Counted from the stretch's first letter, positions 28,366-38,227 are shown. The stretch is 64,000 bases of DNA from Caballeronia concitans (GCF_001544615.1 NZ_FCNV02000014.1:1-64000); one strand, 5' to 3'. The notes: generated by a model not told the origin, from the letters alone. Numbers and translations are program-made.

Positions 28366-30965
28366 CAATGGCCCCTCAGCCAGAACGGCGTCACGTAAAG
28401 CGAAGTGAAGATGAAGAGCCATACGACATCGACGAAGTGCCAGTACAAGCCGCCGATACGCATGGGCGCATTGCGCTCGGCATCGAAGTAACCGAGCGCG
28501 ATCCATGTGGCCAGCAACACCAGAATCACGATGCCGACGAGCACGTGCGCCAGATGGAAGCCGGTGATCGTGTAGTACAGAGAGCCGTATAGATGGGCGC
28601 TCACGCCATATGCATGATCGTGCCATTCCTTCATCTGAATGCCGACGAAGAGACACCCGAGCAGAATGGCGATAACCATCAGCCAGAACGCCGGTCGTGT
28701 GCGGCTTTTCCTGAGCGTGCGTTCGGACAGCCACGCGAACACACTGCTCAATATCAGCACCGCCGTACTCATTGCGCCGATGCCGATCTTCGGCATGCCT
28801 TCGGGCGGCCACGCGAGTTGCGTCTGCGATTGCGAATAGAAATACGCGAAGATGAGATAACCGAAGAGACTCGCCTCGGTCACGACGAGCGCGAGCACGC
28901 CCCACCATCCGCCCGAATGTTCGCCCGCGCTGCCGACGGGAAGCGCGTCCCGCTTCTTCGCGCTGCGTGCCGGCGTGGTTTGTTCCGGCTTGGGCGGTTC
29001 ACGTTGCGCGAGCGATCGACGAGGCCACATCCATGCAATGAGCGTCGCGCCGCTCGCGGCGAATGCGGCGAGCGTCATCGACGGCGATCGCAGCAGCATG
29101 CCGAGAAACGTCAGCGCGGTGAAGAGTCCGAGGAAGAACGGAGACCACGCGTCGTCCGGCATCTTGAGAATGACATCGGGCTTGCCGGTGAACGGATGCA
29201 CGCCGAGCGACTCGCGCCCTTGATGAAGCAGGTAACCTTCTTCGAGACTCGAGCGCCGTCCCGACCGCTGCAAACGATCCTCCCACATCGGATGACGCGA
29301 CTCGACAATCGGAAGCACCGCGAAGTTGTACGGCGGCGGCGGCGAAGGCAGCGACCATTCGAGGCCGGGCGCATCCCACGGATTCGACGGCGCGATCTTT
29401 CCGCGTCGTGCGGAGACGAGCGCGTTCACCGCGAACACCAGTACACCGATGCCCAGCAGGAATGAACCTATCGTCGTAATGAGATTCGACGTGTCCCAAC
29501 CCATGCCGTCCGGATACGTGTAAATGCGGCGCGGCATGCCGAGAAGGCCCGAGATGTGCATCGGAAAGAAGCCGAGATTGAAGCCCACGAAGACGATCCA
29601 GAACGCGATCTTCCCGATGGTCTCGTTCATGAGCCGCCCGGTGAATTTCGGAAACCAGTAAGTTATGCCGCCGAATACCGGAAACACGTTGATGCCGAGC
29701 AGCACGTAATGCAAATGCGCCACGACGAAGTAAGTTTCGTTGAGTTGCCAGTCGAGCGGCACGGCGGCCGTCATCACGCCCGATACACCGCCGATCACGA
29801 ACATCAGCACGAAGCTCGCGAAGTAGAGGAACGGCACGGTGAAGACGGGGCGGCCCATCCATATCGTCGCGATCCATGCGAAGACGGCGACCGCGCTCGG
29901 TATCGTGATGAGCACGCTCGCTGCGCCGAAGAACGCGAGCGCGAGCGGCGCGATGCCGGTTGCGAACATGTGATGAATCCATACTTCGAAGCCGATGATC
30001 ATCGTGGCGACGGTGGACATCGCGACCGCCGCATACGCGACGAGCGGACGCCTGCTGAACGTCGGCAACGCGTCGGAGACGATGCCCATCGCAGGCAGCA
30101 CGACCACGTAGACCCACGGATGCGCGAACATCCAGAAGAGGTGTTGCCAGAGCAACGGGCGGCCGTCGGCGGCGACGTCGAAGAAATGCGTGCCGATGTT
30201 GCGATCCATCCATAGCAGGAAGAACGCGAGGCTCACGGCGGGCACGGCGAGCAGGTTCGCGAACGAGACCGTCAGCGTGCCCCATACGATGATCGGCAGC
30301 CGGTCCACCGACATGCCCACCGCGCGCATGCGAAAGAGCGTCACGACGAAATTCACTGCGCCCACGGTCGTCGATATGCCGAGCAGCACCATGCCGAGCG
30401 AATAGACATCGATATTCGGGCCACGGCTATATTCGAGCGACGACAGCGGCACGTAGTTGAACCATCCCGCATTGGGCGCCTGACCGAACGGGAAGCTGCA
30501 ATACAGAAACACGCCTGCGAACAGAAACACCCAGTACGAAAGCGCATTGAGGCGAGGAAACGCCATGTCGCGCGAACCGAGCATGAGCGGCCACAGAAAG
30601 TTGGCGAATCCACTCAGCACCGGCAGCGCGTACAGAAAGATCATCGTCACGCCGTGCATCGTGAAGAGTTGCGCGTACTGGTCGGGCGTGAGCAGCGTTT
30701 CGTTGGGCCGCGCGAGCTGCAGACGCATCAATAATGCTTCGACGCCACCGATCAGCAGAAACACGAACGCGGTGACGATATAGCGCAAGCCGATCTTCTT
30801 GTGATCGACCGTCGTGATGAAGCCGCGCCAGCCCGATTCGCCTTCCCATATCTCGCGCAAACGCTTCTCGTCTTCCGAACCTTGCGGCACGCGGCCAAAG
30901 TCCGGCTCTCGACGGAACGCGACGCGGTCCATCTGCTTCATGCTGCGATCGCTCGTTGCGGACAT
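28365..30965 (-). CDS. ctaD: Fused cytochrome c oxidase subunits I and III, divergent caa3-like
   Basis: 866 residues from ATG 30965 behind AGGAAG. Residues ~45-560 are subunit I and ~660-866 subunit III. Heme and copper ligands are kept: His104, His282 and Tyr286 in HPWVY, His331-His332, His417 and His419. D-channel Asp133 is kept in SRDMAFPRLN. Two proton-channel residues are not. The Glu of HPEVY is Trp284, with no Tyr-Ser pair before it (FA instead), and the K-channel Lys of PTGIKVF is Ala360 (PSAVAVF). The His-Asp at the Mg site is Asn409-Glu410. It reduces oxygen using electrons from subunit II. First three genes of the operon are tightly packed. Confidence 0.9.
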   Translation of the reverse strand: MSATSDRSMKQMDRVAFRREPDFGRVPQGSEDEKRLREIWEGESGWRGFITTVDHKKIGLRYIVTAFVFLLIGGVEALLMRLQLARPNETLLTPDQYAQLFTMHGVTMIFLYALPVLSGFANFLWPLMLGSRDMAFPRLNALSYWVFLFAGVFLYCSFPFGQAPNAGWFNYVPLSSLEYSRGPNIDVYSLGMVLLGISTTVGAVNFVVTLFRMRAVGMSVDRLPIIVWGTLTVSFANLLAVPAVSLAFFLLWMDRNIGTHFFDVAADGRPLLWQHLFWMFAHPWVYVVVLPAMGIVSDALPTFSRRPLVAYAAVAMSTVATMIIGFEVWIHHMFATGIAPLALAFFGAASVLITIPSAVAVFAWIATIWMGRPVFTVPFLYFASFVLMFVIGGVSGVMTAAVPLDWQLNETYFVVAHLHYVLLGINVFPVFGGITYWFPKFTGRLMNETIGKIAFWIVFVGFNLGFFPMHISGLLGMPRRIYTYPDGMGWDTSNLITTIGSFLLGIGVLVFAVNALVSARRGKIAPSNPWDAPGLEWSLPSPPPPYNFAVLPIVESRHPMWEDRLQRSGRRSSLEEGYLLHQGRESLGVHPFTGKPDVILKMPDDAWSPFFLGLFTALTFLGMLLRSPSMTLAAFAASGATLIAWMWPRRSLAQREPPKPEQTTPARSAKKRDALPVGSAGEHSGGWWGVLALVVTEASLFGYLIFAYFYSQSQTQLAWPPEGMPKIGIGAMSTAVLILSSVFAWLSERTLRKSRTRPAFWLMVIAILLGCLFVGIQMKEWHDHAYGVSAHLYGSLYYTITGFHLAHVLVGIVILVLLATWIALGYFDAERNAPMRIGGLYWHFVDVVWLFIFTSLYVTPFWLRGH

Positions 30966-30975
30966 CGTGTCTTCC

Positions 30976-32040
30976 TTACCTGAGAGCAGCGAGATACGCC
31001 GACAAATCCCCCGCTTCGGCGGGCGTGAGTTTCATGTCGGGCATGAGCGTTCCGGGCTTGATCTCCTGCACGTGCTGAACCCAGTTCATCAGATTGTCCG
31101 GCGTATTGACGACCGTACCCGCCGCGATCAGCCTGCGCGACAGCACATGCGTGAGATCCGGTGCCTGCACGCCGGCGGCCGGGCTGCCGCGCACCGTATG
31201 ACAGCCCGCGCACCGCTCTTCGAAGAGCTTCGCGCCGCGCACGGCCTGCACCGTGGACGGCGCAGGCGCAGGCGCGCGTTGAGCGGTCATCCATCGTTCG
31301 AATTCCGCTTGCGGCTCTGCATAAACCTCGAAGGCCATGTGTGCGTGCTGCAAGCCGCAATACTGCGTGCATTGCCCGCGAAACACGCCCGGGCGATCCG
31401 CCTGAATCCACTGCCGATTCACGACGCCCGGTATCGTCTGCGTCTTGCCGGATAGTTCAGGCACCCAGAAAGCGTGAATCACGTCGGCGCTCTTGAGTTG
31501 CACGAGCACCGGCACGCCTACGGGAATGTGCAGTTCATTGGCGGTCGTGAAGTGAGTCGGGCCGTCGCCGTAGTCGACTTTCCACCACCAGTCATACGCG
31601 GTCACGGTGACGGTGAGCGCGGGCGTGCGCGGCGGATCGGCGACTTCGGCCAGCACCATCAGCATGTAGACGCCGATGCCCAGCAGCGCGACCGTCGAAA
31701 TAGCGGTGCCGACATAGACGAAGCTCACGCCGCCTTTCGATGTCAGCGCGCGCGGGTCCTGCTGCTTGCGACGCCGGAACATGGCGATGATGAGCATCAC
31801 CGCGATGGCGAGACACACGAAACAGCAGATAGCCGTGAGTATCCAGTCGAGGCGCAGCACCGGATGTGCAGCCGGTCCCTTGCTGCGCAAAAAATACGCG
31901 AGCGGTGCCGATTCGTGCGCCACCGCTTCCTGACTCTCCGATGTTCCGTTGTCGGCCCACGCGCACAGGGCGTACAGCGCGACTACGCACGTCGCGCCGA
32001 GCCGGCATGTCCATGCCGAAAGCCGGCGTATCGCAATCAC
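30976..32040 (-). CDS. coxB: Cytochrome c oxidase subunit II with fused cytochrome c
   Basis: 354 residues from GTG 32040, with AAGGAG at 32045-32050; the frame also offers a start at 32070 without an RBS. A signal peptide ends LCAWA. Two membrane helices follow (LDWILTAICCFVCLAIAVML and ISTVALLGIGVYMLMVLAEV). The cupredoxin domain holds the CuA set: HAFWVPEL for the first His, then GQCTQYCGLQHAHM for two Cys, His and Met. A C-terminal cytochrome c domain has CAGCH and MPDM for the heme ligands. It passes electrons from soluble cytochromes to subunit I. First gene of the operon; subunit I starts 11 bp later. Confidence 0.92.
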   Translation of the reverse strand: MIAIRRLSAWTCRLGATCVVALYALCAWADNGTSESQEAVAHESAPLAYFLRSKGPAAHPVLRLDWILTAICCFVCLAIAVMLIIAMFRRRKQQDPRALTSKGGVSFVYVGTAISTVALLGIGVYMLMVLAEVADPPRTPALTVTVTAYDWWWKVDYGDGPTHFTTANELHIPVGVPVLVQLKSADVIHAFWVPELSGKTQTIPGVVNRQWIQADRPGVFRGQCTQYCGLQHAHMAFEVYAEPQAEFERWMTAQRAPAPAPSTVQAVRGAKLFEERCAGCHTVRGSPAAGVQAPDLTHVLSRRLIAAGTVVNTPDNLMNWVQHVQEIKPGTLMPDMKLTPAEAGDLSAYLAALR

Positions 32041-32388
32041 ATTCGCTCCTTCGATGCCACGCTGGAGCACGCGAGATAGCAGTCCTCATACCTGCATGCA
32101 TCGCGCATTCACTGCATCAGGTAAGTCGCATTAGTGAATGCTTTCGAACGTATTGATAGGGGCTTACGCTTTCACGACTTTCGCAAAGGCTTCTTTGACT
32201 TCCGCGCAGAACGTTTCAGCGACGACGGGCATCGGCTGCAATGCGTTCGTCACGATTTAAAGCTGGTCCTGCACGGCGGGCGCGAAGGCTCTCACCGCGA
32301 CGCGCTGCTTCGCGTAGGCTGCGGTGACGGGATGGATCGCAAGATCGAAGCCAAATACTTCGACTTCCACATGTACGGCAAGTGATAT
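32041..32388. other. Intergenic region with possible gene remnant
   Basis: 348 bp upstream of the oxidase operon and downstream of the HMG-CoA lyase-like gene. A minus-strand frame interrupted by a stop (roughly 32370-32160) reads like coding DNA (FGFDLAIHPVTAAYAKQR, then AETFCAEVKEAFAKVVKA before a stop). I cannot name the family. The operon promoter must also lie here (upstream of 32040); I see no clear -35/-10. Confidence 0.3.
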
Positions 32389-33384
32389 TCAAACTTGCGG
32401 TGCCGCCGGCAACGGCCGGCCATGCGCGCGTTCACGGATCGCTCCGAAGTCGGCCGGCGGGCGATGCAAGTCGAGGCGGCGGCCGGCCTTCACGATCTGG
32501 CTAGGAATGTCATGGCCGATGAGCGCGGGCAGGCGCTTCGCGGCATCGATGAGGCCGCCGAGATTCACGCCCGTGTCGTAGCCCATGAGTTCAAGCGCAT
32601 GCACGATCTCCTCGCTGCACACGTTGCCCGTCGCGCCCGGCGCATACGGACATCCGCCGATGCCGCCGAGCGACGCATCGAACCGGTGCGCTCCCGCGTC
32701 GATGCCCGCGAGCACGTTCGCGAGTCCCATGCCGCGCGTGTTGTGAAAGTGCAGCGTGAGTTCGGTGTCCGGCCAGCGCGTGCGAAACGCGCTCGCGAGC
32801 GCGGCCACCTGAGTCGGATACGCCATGCCGGTGGTATCGCATAACGTGACGCCGCGCGCGCCGATCGTGCCGATGAAAGCGTCGCACCACTCCATCACGG
32901 TGGACTCGGCCACGTTGCCCTCCATCGGGCAACCAAATGCACAGGATAACGAAACATTTATCGCGACACCCGTATCGCGTGCGATATGGGCCACCGCCGA
33001 GAGCGCGTCGAACGACTGGCTGCGCGTCATTCGCAGGTTCGCGAGATTGTGCGTTTCGCTCGCGGACATCACGAGATTCAATTCGTCCGCGCGGGCTTCG
33101 ATTGCCCGCTCCGCGCCGCGCACGTTCGGCACGAGCGCGCTGTACACGACGCCTGGCCGGCGCTCGATGCCGCGCAGCACGGCATCCGCATCGCTCAAGG
33201 CAGGAATCACCCTAGGCGAAACGAACGCGGTCACTTCGATCTTCGCCACGCCGGCGCGCGACAAGGCATCGACGAGCGCGATTTTCTCTTCCGTCGCAAC
33301 GAACGCGGACTCCGCCTGGAGGCCATCGCGCGTGCCGACTTCCTGCATGTAGATGCGCCGTCCGGCGCCGTTCCAGAGCTTCAT
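32389..33384 (-). CDS. Hydroxymethylglutaryl-CoA lyase-like enzyme
   Basis: 331 residues from ATG 33384, overlapping the CoA-transferase stop (ATGA) and preceded by AGGTGG. TIM-barrel of the HMGL family: QEVGTRDGLQ at the N-terminus (catalytic Arg-Asp), TLHFHNTRGMG with the metal His pair, and the lid Cys in GGIGGCPYAPGATGNV. It cleaves HMG-CoA or a related 3-hydroxy-3-methyl acyl-CoA to acetyl-CoA and a keto acid. With a CoA transferase and a transporter upstream, the operon looks built to import, activate and cleave a branched dicarboxylate such as hydroxymethylglutarate or citramalate; the substrate is an inference. Confidence 0.9.
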   Translation of the reverse strand: MKLWNGAGRRIYMQEVGTRDGLQAESAFVATEEKIALVDALSRAGVAKIEVTAFVSPRVIPALSDADAVLRGIERRPGVVYSALVPNVRGAERAIEARADELNLVMSASETHNLANLRMTRSQSFDALSAVAHIARDTGVAINVSLSCAFGCPMEGNVAESTVMEWCDAFIGTIGARGVTLCDTTGMAYPTQVAALASAFRTRWPDTELTLHFHNTRGMGLANVLAGIDAGAHRFDASLGGIGGCPYAPGATGNVCSEEIVHALELMGYDTGVNLGGLIDAAKRLPALIGHDIPSQIVKAGRRLDLHRPPADFGAIRERAHGRPLPAAPQV

Positions 33385-34586
33385 GCGACCACCTTTCTGC
33401 CGCGCAATGCGGCGATATCTTGCGTCGAATAACCGAGTTCCCGCAGGACGTCGTCGGTGTCGTCGCCGAGTCCGGGGGCCGAACTGCGCACCGTGCCCGG
33501 CGTGCCGAGCAGCTTCGGCACGACGCCCGGCACTTCTACTTCGTAACCGTCGCGCGTGGTTTGAGAAAGGATCATGTCGCGCGCGCGGTAATGCGGATCT
33601 TCCGCGATGTCCTGCGCCGTGTAGACCTTGCCCGCCGGCACGCCCGCCGCGCCGAGACTTTCGAGGATATGCTGCACGGGTTGCGTGAGCGTCCACGCTT
33701 CGATGGCCCGATCGAGTTCGTCAGCGCGTGCGACACGTCCCGCGTTATCCGCGAGATCGGGCGCCGCGCCCAGATCGTCGCGGCCGATGGTCTGCATCAA
33801 ACGCTTGAAGATGCTGTCGCCATTGCCCGCGATCAGCACGTACCCGTCCGAACAGCGATACGCATTCGACGGCGCAATGCCCGGCAGCGCGCTGCCCGCT
33901 GCTTCCCGCACCGCGCCGAACGCGCTGTACTCGGGAATCAGGCTCTCCATCACGTTGAAGACGGCCTCGTTCAACGCGACATCGATGACTTGCCCCTTCC
34001 CGCCATTCACCTTGCGATGATAAAGCGCAGTGAGAATGCCGATGGTGCCGTGCAGCGCCGCGAGCGTATCGCCGATGGAGATGCCGCAACGCACCGGCAC
34101 CCGCCCAGGCTCGCCGGTCAGATGCCGCAGCCCGCCCATCGCTTCGCCGATCGCGCCGAAGCCCGGCAGATCACGAAAAGGCCCGGTCTGCCCATAGCCC
34201 GAGATGCGCAGCATGACGAGGCCGGGATTGACGCTCGACAGTTCGTCCCAACCGAGCCCCCAGCGTTCGAGCGTGCCCGGACGGAAGTTTTCGATCAGCA
34301 CGTCCGCTTCGGCAATCAGCTTGCGGGCGATGTCCTAGCCTTCCGGACTGCGCAGATCGAGCGCGATGGAGCGCTTGTTGCGCGATTGCACTTGCCACCA
34401 TACCGATGTGCCGTCCTTGATGAGACGCCAGTTGCGCAACGGGTCGCCGCTGCCGGGCGCTTCGATCTTGATGACGTCCGCGCCGAACTCGCCGAGCGTC
34501 TTGCCTGCGAAGGGCCCTGCGATCAGCTGCCCCATCTCGATGACGCGCACGCCTTGCAAAGCGGCAGCGGACATGACGTTGTTCAT
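33381..34586 (-). pseudogene. CaiB/BaiF CoA transferase interrupted by an amber codon
   Basis: From ATG 34586 the frame encodes VRVIEMGQLIAGPFAGKTLGEFGADVIKIE, the standard family III CoA-transferase start, but hits TAG at 34335-34337. The same frame resumes without a shift at DIARKLIAEADVLIENFRPG and runs to 33381, about 401 codons in all. Family members have Gln at this point (SPEGQDIA), so a single CAG-to-TAG change explains it. The catalytic Asp region (ALNEAVFN) and GGVPAGKVYT-like end region survive. It would move CoA onto a carboxylic acid for the lyase downstream. Inactive unless the stop is read through or is a sequencing error. Confidence 0.88.
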
Positions 34587-34642
34587 GGGTGATGCTCCTT
34601 CAGATGTCTTCCCTATCTCGGGGCTTTACGATGATTGCGCAT

Positions 34643-35971
34643 TTATCGCGCAACGGCATGTTCTTCGCGCACGCGCAGTCTTGCGGGCAAGGCGAAGATC
34701 AACATGGCCGCGCAGACGAGCGCAATGCCGCCGATCACATACAGCGCCGGTGTCGTGCTGCCCGTGACGTCCTTGATATGGCCCACCATCACCGGGCTGA
34801 CGATGCCGCCCAGTTGACCCAGCGTGTTGATGAGCGCGATGCCGCCTGCTGCGCCCGCGCCCGTCACGAGCTTCGGCGGCAGCGCCCAGAAGGCCGGAAC
34901 GGACGCGATGATGCCCGCGCCCATCACCGCGAGCGCGGCGATCAGAAGGCTCGTGTGCTTGTCGAAGATACCGGCGCACAGGAAGCCGATTGCAGCGAGC
35001 AGCATCAGCCCCGCGACGAAACGGCTGCGATGGCCGCTCGCATCGGACAGGCGGCCGACCGCGACCATCGTGATCGCGCCGCACAGATACGGGACGGCGG
35101 TGAGGAAGCCGATCGTCGTCGGATGCGTGATGCCCGACGTGCGAATCAGATGAGGCGCCCAGAAATTGAGGCCGTAAGAGCAGACCTGGATCATGAAGTA
35201 GACGAGCCCGAGTTTGAGAAAGCCGGGCGTCTTCAGCGCGCCGATCAGCGAGTGTCCGCCGATGTGCCGGTTTTGATCGGCGATCCGGTTCGACAGCATG
35301 GCCTGTTCATCGCGCGTGAGCCACGTCGCGTCTTCGATGCGGTCCTTCAGCACCTTGAACACGAGATAGCCGAGCGCCACACAGGGCAAGCCGCCGACCA
35401 GAAAGAGCCAGTGCCAGCCGCGCATGCCGAGCACGCCTTCCATGTTCGCCAGTACGAGACCCGCGACAGGACCGCCGAGAATCCCCGCGAACGCCGAAGC
35501 CAGAAACAGCATGGACGTGATGCGGCCGCGATACGCCACCGGAAACCATAGCGTCAGATAGAAAAGGACGCCGGGTGCGAAGCCCGCTTCCATCGCGCCG
35601 ATCAGAAAGCGCAGCGTGTAGAACTGCCATTCGGTCTGCACGAAGGCCATCAACGCAGTCGCGATGCCCCACGAAATCATGATCCGGCAGATCCAGCGGC
35701 GCGCGCCGACCTTGTAAAGCATCATGTTGCTGGGCACTTCGAAAAGCACATAGCCCACGACGAAAAGACCCGCGCCGAGGCCATAGGCCGTATCGGTCAG
35801 GCCGAGATCGCTTTGAAGCGCGAATTTGGCGAAGCTGATGTTGATGCGGTCGAAGAATGCGAACAGATAGCAAACCATGATGAGGGGCATGATTCGCCAT
35901 GCGACCTTGCGCACGGTGCGCGCTTCGTCGGGAGTCGGCAGGTCGATGCTGGCCGATAGGGTCTCGTTCAT
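34643..35971 (-). CDS. MFS transporter, anion:cation symporter type
   Basis: 442 residues. Twelve predicted helices. Family signs of the ACS group (phthalate, tartrate, glucarate permeases): MPLIMVCYLFAFFDRINISFAK at helix 1, AGLFVVGYVLFEVPSNMMLYKVGAR with the loop 2-3 signature region, RFLIGAMEAGFAPGVLFYLTLWFP, and a second half beginning LGLVYFMIQVCSYGLNFWAP. It imports organic anions with protons. It lies between the LysR gene upstream and the CoA transferase downstream on the same strand, so it likely brings in the substrate of that pathway. Confidence 0.9.
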   Translation of the reverse strand: MNETLSASIDLPTPDEARTVRKVAWRIMPLIMVCYLFAFFDRINISFAKFALQSDLGLTDTAYGLGAGLFVVGYVLFEVPSNMMLYKVGARRWICRIMISWGIATALMAFVQTEWQFYTLRFLIGAMEAGFAPGVLFYLTLWFPVAYRGRITSMLFLASAFAGILGGPVAGLVLANMEGVLGMRGWHWLFLVGGLPCVALGYLVFKVLKDRIEDATWLTRDEQAMLSNRIADQNRHIGGHSLIGALKTPGFLKLGLVYFMIQVCSYGLNFWAPHLIRTSGITHPTTIGFLTAVPYLCGAITMVAVGRLSDASGHRSRFVAGLMLLAAIGFLCAGIFDKHTSLLIAALAVMGAGIIASVPAFWALPPKLVTGAGAAGGIALINTLGQLGGIVSPVMVGHIKDVTGSTTPALYVIGGIALVCAAMLIFALPARLRVREEHAVAR

Positions 35972-36146
35972 GTTCGTCTCCGGTTATCGCCGGACTCCGT
36001 GCGCTCATCGCTATGCATGGAGTGCGGCTGCCAATAAGAATCGGGCGCTCTGGTGGCGCATGGAGACATACTGATGGCGCGGCCTACGACGGAGAAGCGC
36101 AAAGAGGCGAAACGAGCTTTCGCGGTCTGCGAAAGCTGAAGCGGTG

Positions 36147-37064
36147 TCAGTTCGATGTCGACCGACTACTCTGCGTCTTGCAGAGATGATCGACGAGAAG
36201 GCGCACGTGGCGCGAAACTGCATTCGGGTCCCGCATGCCGATCAAAAGCTGGCGCTCGGTCCATGCGTCCTTCAGGGGAACCTGACGCAGATTGAGCGAT
36301 CGCACGAGCGCATGCACGGCCAGCGATGGAAGCACCGCGACGCCCATGCCCGCCGCAACCATTTGAAGCATGGCGTCGAAGCTGCGTACCCGGATGCGCA
36401 ACTTGAGATGCCGCCCCAGCGCTTCCGCTTCCATCTGCATGCGTTCGGCGAGCGAGGTGCCCTTCGAAAGACTCACGAAGTCGTATTCGAGTGCTTCTTC
36501 GAAGGCGATGGAACGCCGCGCGGCCAAAGGATGCGACCGGGGCATGACGAGCACGAGGCGATCGGCGTGATAGTTCGTCAAGTGAATGCCCAGGGCCGGC
36601 GTGCGGTCCGCGAAGATGCCGAGATCCGCACGGCCGTCGAGCAACGCGAGCACGATGTCCCTGCTGTTTTGCTCTTCCAGCTCGATGCGTATGCCCGGGT
36701 TCGCCTCCGTGAAGCTCGCGATGTCGGACGGCAGGAACTGCGTGATCGCTGACGTGTTCGCCCATAGTCGCACGATGCCGACCATGCCGGACGCATAGTC
36801 CGATAGATCGGCGGCGAGCCGGTCGACATCGTGAAGAATGCGTTGCGCGTGATCGTACAAGGCCTGCCCCGCGACGCTGCGCGTGACGCCGCGAGAATGG
36901 CGTTCCAGAAGGCTCGCGCCCACGGCCCCTTCGAGGTCCGAGATGCGCTTGCTCGCCGCTCCGACCGCCAGATTGGCCAGTGCCGCGCCTTTGCTGATGC
37001 TGCCGGCCCGGACGATCAGACTGAACAGGGACAGAGAAACCAGATCGAGGCGGTGCAGGTTCAT
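36147..37064 (-). CDS. LysR-family transcriptional regulator
   Basis: 305 residues. The helix-turn-helix lies at residues ~5-65, with SLFSLIVRAGSISKGAALANLAVGAASKRISDLE, given here across the recognition helix. The effector domain starts near 90 (GIVRLWANTSAITQFLPSDIASF). A variant of the usual 'F..VA..GS...AA..L' motif is seen (LIVRAGSISKGAAL). It is the first gene of the strand that continues to the MFS transporter 175 bp later, so it probably regulates that operon. The inducer is unknown. Confidence 0.88.
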   Translation of the reverse strand: MNLHRLDLVSLSLFSLIVRAGSISKGAALANLAVGAASKRISDLEGAVGASLLERHSRGVTRSVAGQALYDHAQRILHDVDRLAADLSDYASGMVGIVRLWANTSAITQFLPSDIASFTEANPGIRIELEEQNSRDIVLALLDGRADLGIFADRTPALGIHLTNYHADRLVLVMPRSHPLAARRSIAFEEALEYDFVSLSKGTSLAERMQMEAEALGRHLKLRIRVRSFDAMLQMVAAGMGVAVLPSLAVHALVRSLNLRQVPLKDAWTERQLLIGMRDPNAVSRHVRLLVDHLCKTQSSRSTSN

Positions 37065-37185
37065 CGCAAGTCACTCTCAAAGTATTGCGTCATTCGGCGG
37101 CGCAAAGGCGCAAACGTGCCGATGCAGGCAAAGCGCTTGCTGATCGATTCCCGCGCTTATGCCATCTCAGACACTGGAGGACATC

Positions 37186-37395
37186 TTGACGACTTCACGC
37201 CTCGGGGCATACGTGCCCGCACCACATGACAATGTGGCATGCGTTATTCAATTGATGTCCACGCCACCCGATGAACCATCGGACGCCGATAGCGACGACC
37301 TCGACGATCTTCTCGACGAGACCGGCGCCGTCACCAATCGAAGCGATGGCAAGACCGGCACGGATACCGAGGCCGAGCCGAATCGCAAGTCATGA
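37186..37395 (+). CDS. Possible small acidic protein
   Basis: 69 residues if TTG 37186 is used, which has GGAGG 5 bp upstream. ATG 37159 and ATG 37255 are also in frame. The C-terminal half is a disordered, strongly acidic tract (DEPSDADSDDLDDLLDE) ending NRKS. I know no family. The only support is the RBS and the non-random acidity. It is convergent with the flavin reductase gene, 22 bp away. Confidence 0.35.
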   Translation: MTTSRLGAYVPAPHDNVACVIQLMSTPPDEPSDADSDDLDDLLDETGAVTNRSDGKTGTDTEAEPNRKS

Positions 37396-37416
37396 CCTCT
37401 CGCGGGCGATGCGCGA

Positions 37417-37998
37417 TCAACGCGGCAGTGCCCTCGCCTGCCGCACGTCCGATGCCCGCGCGAATTTCCCCGCGCCCAAATGGTGAATCGTATGTAATTC
37501 TGCATTCGATTCATCGAGACTCCAGTGGCCGTTCGCAAACACGCGCTCGTCCGCCGCGGCCGCGACGACTTCCGCGAAACACGTGTCGTACGCGGCTTCC
37601 GTATGCGGCTCGCTGATCAGCCGGCATTCGAGCCACGCGGCGCAGTCCTGCTCGATGAGCGGCACGCCGAGTATTTGGCCTTTTGTCGATTGAATACCGA
37701 ATGCATCGAACTTGTCGATGTCGCGGCCGCTCGCCGTGCCAACGGCATACGTCAGGTCGATCGCCGCCGCTCCCGGCACACAGACGCCGAACGATCCGCT
37801 CGCCGCGATGAGTTCGCGCGTGTACGTGCTCTTGTCGATCACGATAGCGATGCGCGGCGGCGTGAATTCGACGGGCATCGACCAGGCGGCGGCCATTATG
37901 TTGCGGCGCTCGCCGTGGGCGCTCGTCACGAGCACGGTCGGGCCATGATTGACGAGGCGGCTCGCGTGTTCGAGCGCGACGGGGACGAATCGGGACAT
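37417..37998 (-). CDS. Flavin reductase-like (FMN-binding) protein
   Basis: 193 residues. The flavin-reductase-like domain shows GPTVLVTSAHGERRNIMAAAWSMPVEFTPP, split as the first strand and FMN phosphate loop, then RIAIVIDKSTYTRELI and the FGVCVPG strand. Conserved later parts include PLIEQDCAAWLECRL and FAEVVAAAAD. Members reduce FMN with NAD(P)H or bind it tightly as a stress protein. No monooxygenase partner is adjacent. It could supply reduced flavin elsewhere. Confidence 0.88.
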   Translation of the reverse strand: MSRFVPVALEHASRLVNHGPTVLVTSAHGERRNIMAAAWSMPVEFTPPRIAIVIDKSTYTRELIAASGSFGVCVPGAAAIDLTYAVGTASGRDIDKFDAFGIQSTKGQILGVPLIEQDCAAWLECRLISEPHTEAAYDTCFAEVVAAAADERVFANGHWSLDESNAELHTIHHLGAGKFARASDVRQARALPR

Positions 37999-38227
37999 GG
38001 GCGGAATCCGTTTGGACTAAGAGACGCGAGATTGTAGGCGTTATCGGGACGGAGCACGCTGCCGGCTCCTCCGATGCGCGCGCCTTTGATTTCGCGGAGA
38101 ATCAACTAGATGCGCGCGGTCGCTTCGCATTTTTGCAGTGCAACAGCACACGGCATATCGTGCGGGCGGCGATAGCCGTTGGCATTTTGTATGCCGCAGG
38201 AAACGTCTTGCATTCAAGGAGCAGCAG

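Noticed and set aside
28365-28908. N-terminal extension of the small oxidase-operon membrane protein to 28908
   Set aside because: The extension is out-of-frame sequence of the subunit III region; the ATG at 28365 overlaps the stop neatly.
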